From Lachnospiraceae bacterium NC2008 (lineage in GTDB: Bacteria > Bacillota > Clostridia > Lachnospirales > Lachnospiraceae), in NCBI GenBank assembly GCA_000687675.1, contig JHWS01000008.1:26471-90470 (forward strand): a stretch of 64,000 nucleotides of DNA, given 5' to 3'. The position numbers and the translations under genes were made by a program. The notes under the pieces are model-generated. The model was not told the origin of the DNA and made no database searches. It saw only the letters and a program-made list of their open reading frames with translations. Below, one piece after another: positions 35,584-43,864 of the stretch. Within the stretch, counting starts at the first letter, position 1, and each line of letters begins with the position of its first letter.

Positions 35584-36330
35584 TTAATACAGTATCACCG
35601 CTTCACTTGTCCTATTTTCAATTATGTAGTCTATTAATTTCCTCCCATAGGATGGATTTAACCAAACTTTATAACGTAAATCATCTCCAAACCACCCATC
35701 AGTTATAATGTCTATGCTCAACACATCCTCTCGACCTTCCTTAGGCTTTTTTTCAATAATATAAAATCTATCAGAACCATTGTGAACCCAAAAGCTTGAA
35801 GCAATATACCAATCTAAACTATCTTTCTTAAAATTAACTTTATTCCAATCGCTTGGTTCTTCAGCACATCTTGGATCAAATACAATTTTATAATCTTCGT
35901 TGTAATCAAATTCAACTGTATATCCATATTTATTACGCATTTTGGGATCATCAACTTTAAATAAATACCAGTCAGCTTGATAGAATGCACGTCCCACATC
36001 TTCTAGAAAAGTTAATTTTTCCTCATTAAAAGAACCTAAAGCTTTATAATTCTTTTTAAATCCAATTGGATTTACTAATAATTTATAAAATGAGAGTATG
36101 AGAGCTATTCCAAATAGTACCAAACATGAAATAGTAAAGATTCCATTCTGCCTTTCAGACTTATTTTCATCCTGCAAGTGTACTGCAATTAAGGCTATAA
36201 ACAATCCAAAGAATCCAAACCAAAACCACATTCTGAGATGATCATATCCCAGTGCCTCAGCTCTTTCTTCAGTAATTACAGCAAATCCAATTCCGAATAA
36301 ACAATATCCTATAACAATTATTGCTAACAT
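35584..36330 (-). CDS. Membrane protein of unknown function
   Basis: A 248-residue protein with three hydrophobic segments in the first 85 residues (start MLAIIVIGYCLFGIGFAVI; a middle one LRMWFWFGFFGLFIALIAV), then a soluble domain of about 150 residues rich in aromatic and charged residues (KNKYGYTVEFDYNEDYKIVF in part). No family recognised. It faces the plus-strand gene 34963-35559 with only 24 bases between stops. Confidence 0.65.
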   Translation of the reverse strand: MLAIIVIGYCLFGIGFAVITEERAEALGYDHLRMWFWFGFFGLFIALIAVHLQDENKSERQNGIFTISCLVLFGIALILSFYKLLVNPIGFKKNYKALGSFNEEKLTFLEDVGRAFYQADWYLFKVDDPKMRNKYGYTVEFDYNEDYKIVFDPRCAEEPSDWNKVNFKKDSLDWYIASSFWVHNGSDRFYIIEKKPKEGREDVLSIDIITDGWFGDDLRYKVWLNPSYGRKLIDYIIENRTSEAVILY

Positions 36331-36409
36331 ATTAAAAACCCCTTATGTTAATGTGCCTAAAGCGACTATAACATAAAGGGTTTAAGCTAACAATAGTACA
36401 TAACGTTAG

Positions 36410-36490
36410 TTATTTTACCTCTGTTCCACCCCACTCTACTACTGTGAAGCCATTTCTTTCAAATGTTTCAAATCGTTCCATATTTACCAT
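36410..36490 (-). pseudogene. 26-codon remnant of the VVEWGGTEVK gene family
   Basis: A small frame from ATG (36488-36490) to TAA (36410-36412). Apart from its first few residues it is the C-terminal tail of the paralogues at 38728 and 39775: it reads ...ETFERNGFTVVEWGGTEVK. The DNA matches the end of the 38728 gene almost base for base. The upstream 85% of the gene is missing, replaced by the unrelated membrane gene. It is best read as a deletion scar, though translation is possible since the ATG lies just after the previous stop. Confidence 0.75.
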
Positions 36491-36493
36491 TTC

Positions 36494-37030
36494 TCAAGCC
36501 CATTCGTTCCATATATACTCTATATATACAGGCGATGCACAGAAAGCAATAAACGCCCCGATAAACAGATTTAAAATGTAATATCCAATAAGAACTTTAT
36601 TAATCTTTTTCTCTTTTTTTCTAGTTATAAATGAATGAATCATTAGAATTGCTAATATTATAAAAAAAATGAAATTTACATGAGCAAACCATAAAGAAGT
36701 ATTTTCTAATTCTAAGCTAATAACAAAGTTCTCTCCATGATAATTTCCAAAGGTGTTAACAATAATAGATTCTATTTCATCAAGAGGGTAATAATATGGA
36801 AATAATCTAATTTCTTCCACAAATCCCAATACTGTAGCAATATTTCCCAAGTAATATATTAAACTTAGTACAATAACAGCTACATCTAAATAAATAATTT
36901 TATTTTCCATTTTATTGGTATTATTATATTTTTTGTTTTCTATTAGTGTACCAACATATACAATGAACGCTGTTACACATACAGAAGCAAGCAAAGCTTG
37001 AAATATCATAAACCAATCCCAAAACTCCAT
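36494..37030 (-). CDS. Membrane protein of unknown function
   Basis: A 178-residue protein with four hydrophobic segments (about 5-27, 47-70, 112-130, 143-165) and an extracytoplasmic loop between the second and third. It ends three bases before the 26-codon remnant. Basic patches (ITRKKEKKINK) follow span three. No family recognised. It lies 49 bases after the metallophosphoesterase stop on the plus side but is transcribed in the same minus direction. Confidence 0.62.
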   Translation of the reverse strand: MEFWDWFMIFQALLASVCVTAFIVYVGTLIENKKYNNTNKMENKIIYLDVAVIVLSLIYYLGNIATVLGFVEEIRLFPYYYPLDEIESIIVNTFGNYHGENFVISLELENTSLWFAHVNFIFFIILAILMIHSFITRKKEKKINKVLIGYYILNLFIGAFIAFCASPVYIEYIWNEWA

Positions 37031-37079
37031 ATAAAACTCCTATTCCCCCTCATTCATTACCCCACAATTATCTGTTATA

Positions 37080-37922
37080 CTAATTTATATCTATTACTAC
37101 AATTTCTGGGTGGTTAAAAAATCTTGGCGCAATTGTGCTTTCTCTTGCAAGTCCCCTGCTTACAACCATATTGCTACCATTGGACAAGGTATATAATCCA
37201 CTAACATATTCAGCCATAAAGCCCTGGCTTGGAGCATATACTCCCTTGTTTATAAATGGTATCCTAATCTGTCCTGCATGAGCATGCCCAGCAACTATTA
37301 AGTCAAAATCATAGTTCTCATAAACATCTACTTTTTCTGGTCTATGAGTAACAAGTATACGGATATGAGATTCATCTGTCTTAGAATATGCAGCGTCTAA
37401 CTGATCTTTCCACTCTTTATCAGTTAAATCATTAGGATCATCAATACCACATATATCTAAAGTATTGCCCGCTATAGTTATAGTCTCACAATCACCTGCA
37501 AGCACATGAACACCAACAGACTCCATATAGTCCTTCATCTCATCAGCCCTGTTGCTCCAATATTCATGATTTCCTGTTACGTAATAACAAGGATACTTAT
37601 TAACTAAATCTTCAACTAAAATCTTGGTATTCTTATCCCCAATCTTATCATCAAAGATATCACCTGCCATAAGAATAATATCTGGATTTTCCTTATCTAT
37701 TCTCTTAATTAACCAGTTTTGATTCTTTCCGTAATAGCAAGAATGTAAATCAGTTACTAAAACTATTCTTACGCCCTCTTCAGAATCACCTAATAGATTA
37801 AGGCTTATTCTTTCTGTTACTGGTACCCAGGACCATATTGTCCAAATAATAAAAAATGCTAATATTCCCCAGATTATCTTTCTTCTTTTATGTTTCTTAT
37901 TTTTCTTTTTCAAAGTATTCAC
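37080..37922 (-). CDS. Membrane-anchored metallophosphoesterase
   Basis: A 280-residue calcineurin-like phosphoesterase. The very basic N-terminus (KKKNKKHKRRK) and one membrane span (about 17-34) place the catalytic domain outside. Motifs are in order: LVTDLHSCYYG, ILMAGDIFDD, VTGNHEYWSN, LVTHRP and VAGHAHAGQ. This matches the YkuE/YaeI branch, some members of which act on lipid-linked pyrophosphates such as UDP-diacylglucosamine; the substrate here is not determined. Confidence 0.87.
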   Translation of the reverse strand: MNTLKKKNKKHKRRKIIWGILAFFIIWTIWSWVPVTERISLNLLGDSEEGVRIVLVTDLHSCYYGKNQNWLIKRIDKENPDIILMAGDIFDDKIGDKNTKILVEDLVNKYPCYYVTGNHEYWSNRADEMKDYMESVGVHVLAGDCETITIAGNTLDICGIDDPNDLTDKEWKDQLDAAYSKTDESHIRILVTHRPEKVDVYENYDFDLIVAGHAHAGQIRIPFINKGVYAPSQGFMAEYVSGLYTLSNGSNMVVSRGLARESTIAPRFFNHPEIVVIDIN

Positions 37923-37984
37923 CTATTATGTATTATTAATACAAAGCCTTTTATTTCTAGATTCATAGTAATACTTATTTTTAT

Positions 37985-38626
37985 TTACCAAGTATATTTG
38001 CCTGTCTTAATTAAAACTTTGTTTTCTAACACTTTTACTGACACGTTACTGTTAACAGGATAAGGTTTATTAGTTACCTTAAGAGGCATAATAATAAATC
38101 GTTTTCCTTGACTGGTATTTACTAAAATCTTAACCTTTTGTCCGTTTACTCCATTATATGCAACTGTGTCATCCATATAGCCGTATATGGTTCCATTTAA
38201 ACTAGTCCCCTTAATAGTGACCTTTATAAATGCTATGAAGTTGTAAAAGAATATTATTGCTGAGATAGCAGCTACAAGAACAAGTGGAGCCGCCGACATA
38301 AGTCCAAACATATTAACCATACTCTGAGCTTCTCTATCTAAACCTATATCCTTTACAAGAATTAGAGGTAAAATCTTATATACCCCTACACATATGCAAA
38401 CCATCATAACTACAAATGGAACCCCAGCACCCCAGAAAGATAATTTTGCATTCTTACATTCGCGTGTAGGATATTCAGCAGCCAAATCTAAAGTAGAAAC
38501 TTGTCCAACATATGTTCCGCAGAATTGGCATACCTCAGATAAAACCGAAGCGCCGCAGCTTGGACACTTGTTAGCTTCTGCTTGTGGCTTCATATGTGGC
38601 TGGTTGTTAAGTGTTATATCTCCCAT
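37985..38626 (-). CDS. Zinc-ribbon membrane protein
   Basis: A 213-residue protein. The N-terminus carries a four-cysteine zinc ribbon (NKCPSCGASVLSEVCQFCGTYVG), followed by two to three membrane segments (about 67-90, 113-140) and a C-terminal beta-rich domain (NGTIYGYMDDTVAYNGVNG). Such ribbon-plus-membrane proteins are common and poorly characterised in Lachnospiraceae. Function unknown. Its start is preceded by GGGGAG. Confidence 0.72.
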   Translation of the reverse strand: MGDITLNNQPHMKPQAEANKCPSCGASVLSEVCQFCGTYVGQVSTLDLAAEYPTRECKNAKLSFWGAGVPFVVMMVCICVGVYKILPLILVKDIGLDREAQSMVNMFGLMSAAPLVLVAAISAIIFFYNFIAFIKVTIKGTSLNGTIYGYMDDTVAYNGVNGQKVKILVNTSQGKRFIIMPLKVTNKPYPVNSNVSVKVLENKVLIKTGKYTW

Positions 38627-38671
38627 AAATTAATCTCCCCAATTTACTTAATTAAGTCTATTTTATTATAT

Positions 38672-38713
38672 AAAAAATGAGCTAAACCTGCATTCACACA
38701 CAGATTTAGCTCA
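38672..38713 (-). terminator. Terminator of the 38728 gene
   Basis: TGAGCTAAA (38678-38686) pairs with TTTAGCTCA (38705-38713), extended by CCTG/CAG pairing. The minus strand continues with TTTTTTAT. Confidence 0.85.
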
Positions 38714-38727
38714 AATATACACTGGAA

Positions 38728-39630
38728 TTACTTAACTTCTGTTCCGCCCCACTCTACTACTGTGAAACCATTTCTTTCAAATGTTTCAAATTCCTGTGGT
38801 TCAATCTCCTGATATTCATCAGCAGCCTGCCATACCATAAATACTCGAAGTGTGCTATCTGCAATGTCATTCTCACCATCTGTTACTGATAACTGGTACT
38901 GGTTGTTATATGCATCATCTGGATCTAAGCCCTCAAAACGGATAATGTTATATTCATTATTCTCCATCTGTGGTGCCCAGTATACGATAAACTCATTATA
39001 TTCTTCTGGTGTAAGACCTATCTCGCTAAGCTTCTCACGAAGGAAGTCTGCTGTATCACTGCCCTTTACACAGAAGCCCTGGTCAAATGTTGTGTATTTA
39101 TAGTTAGATGCTTCCCAGAAAATATATGAATATTCATTACCAGAGTTATCAAAAATCTTACCATCATCAGATGTAGTTACGTTCCATGTATATTCATTGT
39201 CCTGAACATTATCAGCCTTTGGCCACATACTAGTCATATCTGAGTCATTAAGCCTAAGACTAACTTCAACCTCACGTCCTGGCTGGTCATCATATATGTA
39301 GAGTACCGGTTTTAATGCTCTTGCATCTCTTGGATCAATATTATCAATTGTAAAATCTGAACCATTACAGCCCTGCTCCATGATGTCAAATACGTCACCT
39401 GAAATATCATCTACTGTATCCTGAATCTCAGAAAGATTGTTATTAACCTTATCCAGCGTATGAGTATTAATAGACTGCATTATGATGCTTGTAGCTCCAA
39501 AAGCTGTAAATACACCTATTCCAATTCCTCTTAATATATTTCCTGTTTTTGTCTTCTTATTAAGTTCTCTAAGCAGTGCCTCTTTGTTGTCCTGAGACAT
39601 GTTATTATAGTTGTTCATGTTCTGTTCCAT
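38728..39630 (-). CDS. Membrane-anchored protein, tandem paralogue A (VVEWGGTEVK family)
   Basis: About 300 residues: a cytoplasmic N-terminus with NKEALLRELNKKTKTGN, one membrane span (GIGIGVFTAFGATSIIMQ), a short coiled region (KVNNNLSEIQDTVDDISGDVF), then a large extracytoplasmic domain ending in VVEWGGTEVK. It is about 90% identical to the gene at 39775. The frame extends to 39675, but the ATG at 39630 has AAAAGGAG. A bipartite promoter-like element lies 54 bases upstream. Function unknown. Confidence 0.75.
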   Translation of the reverse strand: MEQNMNNYNNMSQDNKEALLRELNKKTKTGNILRGIGIGVFTAFGATSIIMQSINTHTLDKVNNNLSEIQDTVDDISGDVFDIMEQGCNGSDFTIDNIDPRDARALKPVLYIYDDQPGREVEVSLRLNDSDMTSMWPKADNVQDNEYTWNVTTSDDGKIFDNSGNEYSYIFWEASNYKYTTFDQGFCVKGSDTADFLREKLSEIGLTPEEYNEFIVYWAPQMENNEYNIIRFEGLDPDDAYNNQYQLSVTDGENDIADSTLRVFMVWQAADEYQEIEPQEFETFERNGFTVVEWGGTEVK

Positions 39631-39683
39631 AAATAAATCTCCTTTTACATTTATCCTATAACGCACGTTAATCACTTATGTTA

Positions 39684-39714
39684 TATATACGAATGCAATC
39701 TGATATTTTTATGG
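39684..39714 (-). promoter_or_regulatory. Bipartite element CCATAAA-N16-CGTATATA, copy 1
   Basis: CCATAAA (39708-39714) and CGTATATA (39684-39691) with 16 bases between. It is 54 bases upstream of the paralogue A start and lies immediately beyond the terminator of paralogue B, giving paralogue A its own promoter. Followed by TAACATAA, as in copy 2. Confidence 0.6.
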
Positions 39715-39733
39715 AGGATTTTCTAAAAAGTTC

Positions 39734-39764
39734 AAAAAAAGAGATAACCAATTAGGTTATCTCC
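39734..39764 (-). terminator. Terminator of paralogue B
   Basis: GAGATAACC (39741-39749) pairs with GGTTATCTC (39755-39763) with a run of seven T on the minus strand, 11 bases after the stop codon. Confidence 0.9.
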
Positions 39765-39774
39765 TTAATGTGCT

Positions 39775-40668
39775 TTATTTTACCTCTGTTCCGCCCCACT
39801 CTACTACAGTGAAACCTTCTCTTTCGAATGTTTGGAATGACTGTGGTTCAAGCTCCTGATATTCATCAGCTGCCTGCCATACCATAAATACTCGAAGTGT
39901 GCTGTCTGCAAGGTCATTCTCACCATCTGTTACTGATAACTGGTACTGGTTGTTATATGCATCATCTGGATCCAAGCCATCAAAACGGATAATGTTATAT
40001 TCATTATTCTCCATCTGAGGTGCCCAGTATACGATAAATTCATTGTATTCTTCTGGTGTAAGTCCTATCTCCCTAAGTTTCTCTCGAAGGAATTCTGCAG
40101 TATCACTGCCCTTTACACAGAAGCCCTGGTCAAATGATGAGTAATTATAGTTAGATGCTTCCCAGAAGATGTATGAGTATTCATTTCCAGAATTATCAAA
40201 AAGCGTACCATCTTCTGATGTTTTTACTTCCCATGTATATTCATTATCCTGAATATTATCAGCCTTTGGCCACATAGTAGTCATATCTGAGTCATTAAGC
40301 CTAAGACTAACTTCAACCTCACGTCCTGGTTGGTCATCATATATGTAGAGTACCGGTTTTAATGCTCTTGCATCTCTTGGATCAATATTATCAATTGTAA
40401 AATCTGAACCATCACAGCCCTGCTCCATGATGTCAAAAACATCCCCAGAAATATCATCTACTGTACCCTGAATCTCAGAAAGATTGTTATTAACCTTATC
40501 TATTTTCTTTGCGTTAAGAATCTGCATTATTATGCTTGCTGCTCCAAAGGCTACAAACACACCGATTCCTATTCCCCTTAAGATGTTTCCTGTCTTTGCT
40601 TTCTTATTAAGATCTAAAAGCATAGCCTCTTTGTTATCCTGTGGAATATAATTATTATTCTGATTCAT
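39775..40668 (-). CDS. Membrane-anchored protein, tandem paralogue B (VVEWGGTEVK family)
   Basis: A 297-residue protein with the same architecture as paralogue A: N-terminal NKEAMLLDLNKKAKTGN, one membrane span, a short heptad region, and a domain with LKPVLYIYDDQPGREVEVSL and VYWAPQMENNEYNIIRFDG. The differences cluster in the membrane span and a few surface positions, which suggests a recent duplication under constraint. It lies 34 bases after the lipoprotein at 40703 and is probably co-transcribed with it. AAAGGAG precedes the ATG. Confidence 0.75.
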   Translation of the reverse strand: MNQNNNYIPQDNKEAMLLDLNKKAKTGNILRGIGIGVFVAFGAASIIMQILNAKKIDKVNNNLSEIQGTVDDISGDVFDIMEQGCDGSDFTIDNIDPRDARALKPVLYIYDDQPGREVEVSLRLNDSDMTTMWPKADNIQDNEYTWEVKTSEDGTLFDNSGNEYSYIFWEASNYNYSSFDQGFCVKGSDTAEFLREKLREIGLTPEEYNEFIVYWAPQMENNEYNIIRFDGLDPDDAYNNQYQLSVTDGENDLADSTLRVFMVWQAADEYQELEPQSFQTFEREGFTVVEWGGTEVK

Positions 40669-40702
40669 ATTATTTCTCCTTTATTCTCCAAAAATGTCTT
40701 TA

Positions 40703-41446
40703 TTAATCAATTGCATCTGGACGGTATCCAACTCTTTCGCCAGTCTTAGCATTAAGAGTTAATGTTATACAATCAAGTACGTCTGTACTATCGTGTCTAT
40801 AAACATATACGTATGGACACTCATCAAAGCCGCCTGAAAAATAGTAATACTCGTCTACATAGTAGTAATCTCTGTCGTCGTAATATTGTGTCTTATAGTT
40901 ATCAATTATATCATCACTTGAAAGTTTATCGTTTCTGTCAGCGAAGCTACAGTCGAATACTTCTGTTCTACCTTCAATAATAGAACCATCAGTAAATGCA
41001 ATTACTGTAAAATTAGCACCCTCAACAATAATATTGTCGTAATATACAGTAAACTCATACCACATATAAGCTCCAGGGTCATCATCAGAAGTATCTGTTA
41101 ATTTTAAAGATATCTTACTATCCTGAGGCTGTATATTATCTAAGAGATAATCCTTGGCTTCATTGGAGTCATGTATTACTAAATCATAGGATCTGTCTAT
41201 CTCACTAAACCTGTCGCCCCCTGCCTCATCGATTGAATGTCCATGATTAAAGTTAGATGAATTAGCATCTTGTGATACATACGGCTCATCAACCTCCTGA
41301 GAAACATCAGTTGAATCAACTGTTACACTATCAGGTGTATTAGTATCAATTCTATCCCTGCCATTACTGTCTGCGCCTTTATTTCCACATCCAGTTGCAA
41401 GAACCATCATTCCCACTAACAAACTAAAAGCTATTTTTTTCTTCAT
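40703..41446 (-). CDS. Lipoprotein of unknown function, Asp/Tyr-rich
   Basis: A 247-residue lipoprotein: lipobox LATGC and an Asp/Ser-rich linker to about residue 85. The C-terminal domain ends YVYRHDSTDVLDCITLTLN followed by AKTGERVGY, like the TGD-V ending of the lipoprotein at 29798. The region DDRDYYYVDEYYYFSGG is extremely rich in Asp and Tyr. It is the first gene after bipartite element copy 2, with a GGAGGA site. Function unknown. Confidence 0.73.
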   Translation of the reverse strand: MKKKIAFSLLVGMMVLATGCGNKGADSNGRDRIDTNTPDSVTVDSTDVSQEVDEPYVSQDANSSNFNHGHSIDEAGGDRFSEIDRSYDLVIHDSNEAKDYLLDNIQPQDSKISLKLTDTSDDDPGAYMWYEFTVYYDNIIVEGANFTVIAFTDGSIIEGRTEVFDCSFADRNDKLSSDDIIDNYKTQYYDDRDYYYVDEYYYFSGGFDECPYVYVYRHDSTDVLDCITLTLNAKTGERVGYRPDAID

Positions 41447-41506
41447 AATCCTGTTCCTCCAAACCTTTATAACGTTTTCAAATGCCTATAAAATATACGT
41501 TTATGT

Positions 41507-41537
41507 TATATACGAATGATTATTGTTGTATTTATGG
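41507..41537 (-). promoter_or_regulatory. Bipartite element CCATAAA-N16-CGTATATA, copy 2
   Basis: CCATAAA (41531-41537) and CGTATATA (41507-41514) separated by 16 bases, 61 bases upstream of the lipoprotein ATG. The flanks share CATT before CGTATATA and AACATAA after it with copy 1. Confidence 0.6.
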
Positions 41538-41560
41538 TACTTTTCAAAATTTTTTAAGAT

Positions 41561-41590
41561 AAAAAAGAGATAACCATCTCTGGTTATCTC
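41561..41590 (-). terminator. Terminator of the CPBP gene
   Basis: GAGATAACC (41567-41575) pairs with GGTTATCTC (41582-41590), with six T on the minus strand. The stem is identical to that of the 39734-39764 terminator. Confidence 0.88.
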
Positions 41591-41625
41591 ACTCTTAATT
41601 TATTATATAAATTGAAAATCTCAAA

Positions 41626-42348
41626 TTACTTTGCCATATTACACATAGTTTCGTAGAAACCTGGCACCATTGATGTTGCCAAAACCCATGCCACGGTCAT
41701 CAAATCTATAATAGCATGGCCTATCATAATAGGTACTGGATTCTTCTTTTTCTGGTAATAGCAGCATAATATTATTGTTAGTGGTAAATAGGAAATGAAT
41801 CTGTAAATAAAGTATCTTCCATCTAGAAGGACAGGAATAAAGCAGTGCTGCAATGCATAGAAGAAGGCAGGAACAATAATACCCGCGGCTTTATTCTCTA
41901 TCCTATTTACACCACATCCAAGATAAAGTCCCTCCTCAGCCAAAGCTGTTGTAACAGGAAGAAGAAAGACATTAATTACAGCCAGTGTTATTGCCACCGG
42001 TTCTATCATCATAGGCGAAGCATATGGTATTACTCCGTAACATAGGTAACCTGCAAGATACATTCCTCCCATTCCAACCAATAGAATCATTATGGATATA
42101 AGAACTACTTCTTTAACTTTAGTGGTACCTTTTCTATAATTAATCAGTTCAAGATAAGACATACCATTCTTCTTGGCAGCAATAACCAGTATAAAAATAG
42201 TGATAAAATTAACAACTGTCGCTAATATAGTCCACCAATTGGTAATATCACTTAGTTCTTTTCCCCCAAAAATAGAACCAAGTAAAAATATTAAAATAAA
42301 TATTATCGATCTTATTGGAAGTAAATAAGGTAATCTTGAATTCTTCAT
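41626..42348 (-). CDS. CPBP-family intramembrane protein (CAAX protease-like), variant motif
   Basis: A 240-residue membrane protein with about seven to eight spans. The CPBP signature is recognisable: TALAEEGLYLGCGVNRIE for motif 1, FYALQHCFIP for motif 2 (His) and GHAIIDLM for motif 3. In classical members motif 1 is EExxxR; here the sixth position is Leu rather than Arg, so protease activity is uncertain. Such proteins often protect against self-made bacteriocins or process peptides, but no bacteriocin gene is seen nearby. Confidence 0.78.
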   Translation of the reverse strand: MKNSRLPYLLPIRSIIFILIFLLGSIFGGKELSDITNWWTILATVVNFITIFILVIAAKKNGMSYLELINYRKGTTKVKEVVLISIMILLVGMGGMYLAGYLCYGVIPYASPMMIEPVAITLAVINVFLLPVTTALAEEGLYLGCGVNRIENKAAGIIVPAFFYALQHCFIPVLLDGRYFIYRFISYLPLTIILCCYYQKKKNPVPIMIGHAIIDLMTVAWVLATSMVPGFYETMCNMAK

Positions 42349-42380
42349 TTCTATCTCCCACTACATTTTATAGATACAAA

Positions 42381-42776
42381 CTAGTCAATCCACCACTGTG
42401 GGGTAAGTTCTCCAAGCTTCATAACTTTGCCTTTAGAGTAATCAATCATAATATCGATATCATGGTATCTTCCTGGCATAAGCTGAACCATAAGTTCGCG
42501 GCAAGCTCCGCAAGGCGCTCCCTTGCCTTCATTAGGTGAGATACATAATACTCTGTCAATTTCATATTCTCCATTTGTAATCATGTTAAATATTGCATTA
42601 CGCTCAGCACATATTCCTAAAGTTGAGCATGTGTCTATACATACACCTGTATATATCTTTCCCGACTTTGAAAGTACAGCAGCTGATACTTCTCCTGCTG
42701 TTACATAGTCTGAGATTGTTACTGCACCAAGAACTGCTTCTGCAGCCTTATGCATTTCTTCCCATATTTTATCCAT
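42381..42776 (-). CDS. cdd: Cytidine deaminase
   Basis: About 131 residues, the usual length for the homotetrameric enzyme that deaminates cytidine and deoxycytidine. The zinc site is complete: CAERNAIFNMI with catalytic Glu, and GAPCGACRELMVQL with the paired cysteines. A frame to a TTG at 42791 exists, but the ATG at 42776 follows GGAGAGGA. It is 32 bases upstream of the CPBP gene on the same strand. Confidence 0.93.
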   Translation of the reverse strand: MDKIWEEMHKAAEAVLGAVTISDYVTAGEVSAAVLSKSGKIYTGVCIDTCSTLGICAERNAIFNMITNGEYEIDRVLCISPNEGKGAPCGACRELMVQLMPGRYHDIDIMIDYSKGKVMKLGELTPQWWID

Positions 42777-42802
42777 AATTTTCCTCTCCAATTCATTCTA
42801 AA

Positions 42803-42831
42803 AATAAAACCATCTAACTACGTAGATGGTT
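42803..42831 (-). terminator. Terminator before cdd (end of lipoprotein gene region)
   Basis: AACCATCTA (42808-42816) pairs with TAGATGGTT (42823-42831) and the minus strand continues TTATTTTTAG. It follows the stop of the lipoprotein gene at 42840. Confidence 0.85.
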
Positions 42832-42839
42832 TTAAATAA

Positions 42840-43226
42840 TTATTCGGTTTCAAAAACCACTTTAACTGTTCCATTACTACTTTCAACTGTTAGTACTTTA
42901 CCATTTATCTGAGCATCCATCGTAACATCAGTGTCATCATATATTATTGTATAGTGATTATCAGATATCTTTTCCAGCTTACCGTTATGACTCTTGCCAT
43001 TTACCGAAAATACACAGCTAGATTCATCACTACAAGTAATTGCTGGCAAAATATCCTTTGCATCAGATGTAAAATCTTCGGCTCTACGAGTTTCTCCATT
43101 TGTTGTGATTTCAGTCACTTTCCATGTAGAAGTAATAGCAGCATCTGATGATTTCTTGTCTCCACAAGCACAAAGCCCTAGAACCATACATAATACACAG
43201 CAAACTAAAAATAATCTTTTCTTCAT
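42840..43226 (-). CDS. Small lipoprotein, paralogue family member 2
   Basis: A 128-residue lipoprotein: lipobox GLCAC, and a beta-rich domain starting STWKVTEITTNGETRRAEDF. It has the same size and layout as the lipoproteins at 28234 and 52739, with a looser sequence match (xxW-x-V-x-E at the start, a central strand with ITCSDESSCVF, final strand VKVVFETE). Function unknown. Confidence 0.72.
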   Translation of the reverse strand: MKKRLFLVCCVLCMVLGLCACGDKKSSDAAITSTWKVTEITTNGETRRAEDFTSDAKDILPAITCSDESSCVFSVNGKSHNGKLEKISDNHYTIIYDDTDVTMDAQINGKVLTVESSNGTVKVVFETE

Positions 43227-43291
43227 ACTCTTTATTTCCCCCTAATTGTTTTTATAATGACTAGCGATTATTAACCACATCTCCAATTATA

Positions 43292-43864
43292 CTAAATTTT
43301 ACTAATTAATTTCTTAATTTTATTAAACTTTGCTTTTGGAACTTCTTTGCACTTTGTGGTATTGCCACAGGCAACTGTGCCTATGCAGCTAATTCCTGAA
43401 GTTTTGAAGTACTCTTTAACATTTCTTTTAAGTCCCGATGTCTGACCAAATATTTCTGCAAATGGCATAGGTGTACTACATGCAGTTAATAGAATATATC
43501 TTTTACCTGAAAGTCTTGGCTTTGGAAATGTATTAGTTTCTTCCATAGATGTTCCAGACATACGATCAAAAAGGTTCTTAACTACAGCTGGTACATTGGC
43601 CCAGTAAACAGGACTTGCAAGAATAATTACATCTGCATCCTTAATAGATTTTGATATTCCTGCCATATCATCATCCTTAAAAACACATTCTCCTGTTTCA
43701 AAACACTTTCTACAGCCCTTGCAGTAGTTAATATTCTTGTCATGTAGTTTAATATATTCCACTTCATGTCCAGCTTTTTTCGCCTCATCTACTGCATGGT
43801 TAAGCATAGTAGTTGTGATTCCATTATTTCTAAAGCTTCCCTGAATTGCTAATACTTTTTTCAT
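43292..43864 (-). CDS. NADPH-dependent FMN reductase / flavodoxin-like oxidoreductase
   Basis: About 190 residues with a flavodoxin-like fold: QGSFRNNGITTTML binds the FMN phosphate and SPVYWANVPAVVKNLFDR is the family's second signature. Between them, CKGCRKCFETGEC carries four cysteines spaced like those of iron-sulfur flavoproteins. It probably reduces small electrophiles with NAD(P)H. The ATG at 43864 is better spaced from GGAG than the one at 43870, and the gene overlaps the esterase-like gene end. Confidence 0.85.
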   Translation of the reverse strand: MKKVLAIQGSFRNNGITTTMLNHAVDEAKKAGHEVEYIKLHDKNINYCKGCRKCFETGECVFKDDDMAGISKSIKDADVIILASPVYWANVPAVVKNLFDRMSGTSMEETNTFPKPRLSGKRYILLTACSTPMPFAEIFGQTSGLKRNVKEYFKTSGISCIGTVACGNTTKCKEVPKAKFNKIKKLISKI

